Source: Clostridiales bacterium (lineage in GTDB: Bacteria > Bacillota > Clostridia > Oscillospirales > CAG-382). Taken from it: a stretch of 15,834 bases of DNA. Every line of letters starts with the position of its first letter. Position 1 is the stretch's first letter. Below the pieces are notes generated by a model. The model saw nothing but the letters and a program-made list of their open reading frames with translations, was not told where the DNA came from and made no database searches. The translations under genes and the position numbers were made by a program. The stretch is taken from NCBI GenBank assembly GCA_003452915.1, contig DMMZ01000036.1, forward strand, positions 1-15,834, written 5' to 3'. Below, piece by piece: positions 15,834 through 15,834 of the stretch.

Positions 15834-15834
15834 A

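Noticed and set aside
1..15834. CRISPR array, tRNA, rRNA, transposase or IS ends
   Set aside because: No regularly spaced repeats, RNA-gene folds, transposase motifs or IS-type terminal repeats were noticed on either strand.

Overview
The window looks like a low-GC Gram-positive chromosome, probably a gut-type Clostridia (Ruminococcaceae or Lachnospiraceae-like). I infer this from the AT-rich sequence, strong AAGGAGG-type ribosome binding sites, a lipoprotein, and a very large secreted WapA/RHS-type protein with a Sec signal peptide rather than a type VI N-terminus. No marker gene is present, so the taxonomy is a guess. Every gene I support lies on the minus strand, so transcription runs from position 15834 down towards 1. 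The promoter is probably beyond the right edge.

Reading downstream: (i) 15833-13387, two half-size ABC exporters, the first cut by the window edge; (ii) 13393-11674, a nucleotidyltransferase of the NTP_transf_5 type overlapping a thymidylate-kinase-like P-loop kinase; (iii) 11681-7779, an acyl-carrier module: a papain/C39-like protein, a structured 103-nt gap, two small carrier proteins, a second papain/C39-like protein, and an AMP-forming acyl ligase; (iv) 7772-518, a lipoprotein and a 1933-residue RHS/YD-repeat toxin; (v) 505-203, a 100-residue protein resembling EF-Tu domain III, in the cognate-immunity position; (vi) a strong hairpin at 143-172, probably the end of the transcript; (vii) 1-90, a near-identical copy of part of the RHS core, the edge of an orphan RHS module that leaves the window.

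Genes overlap or lie within about 20 nt of each other except for gaps of 45 nt (10445-10489) and 103 nt (10736-10838). They may form one long operon joining an acyl-activation/carrier/export module to a polymorphic toxin. The carrier proteins, ligase and two cysteine-histidine proteins look like machinery that loads a carboxylic acid on a carrier and passes it to an acceptor. The ABC exporters, kinase and nucleotidyltransferase suggest a small-molecule or modified-peptide pathway. Whether that product is related to the RHS toxin, or the two systems are merely adjacent, cannot be settled from the sequence.

The most notable points are the EF-Tu-domain-like candidate immunity protein behind an ADP-ribosyltransferase-like toxin tip, the orphan RHS core fragment with a sharp breakpoint, the lipoprotein that copies the N-terminal architecture of the RHS protein, and the paired papain-like and carrier proteins.
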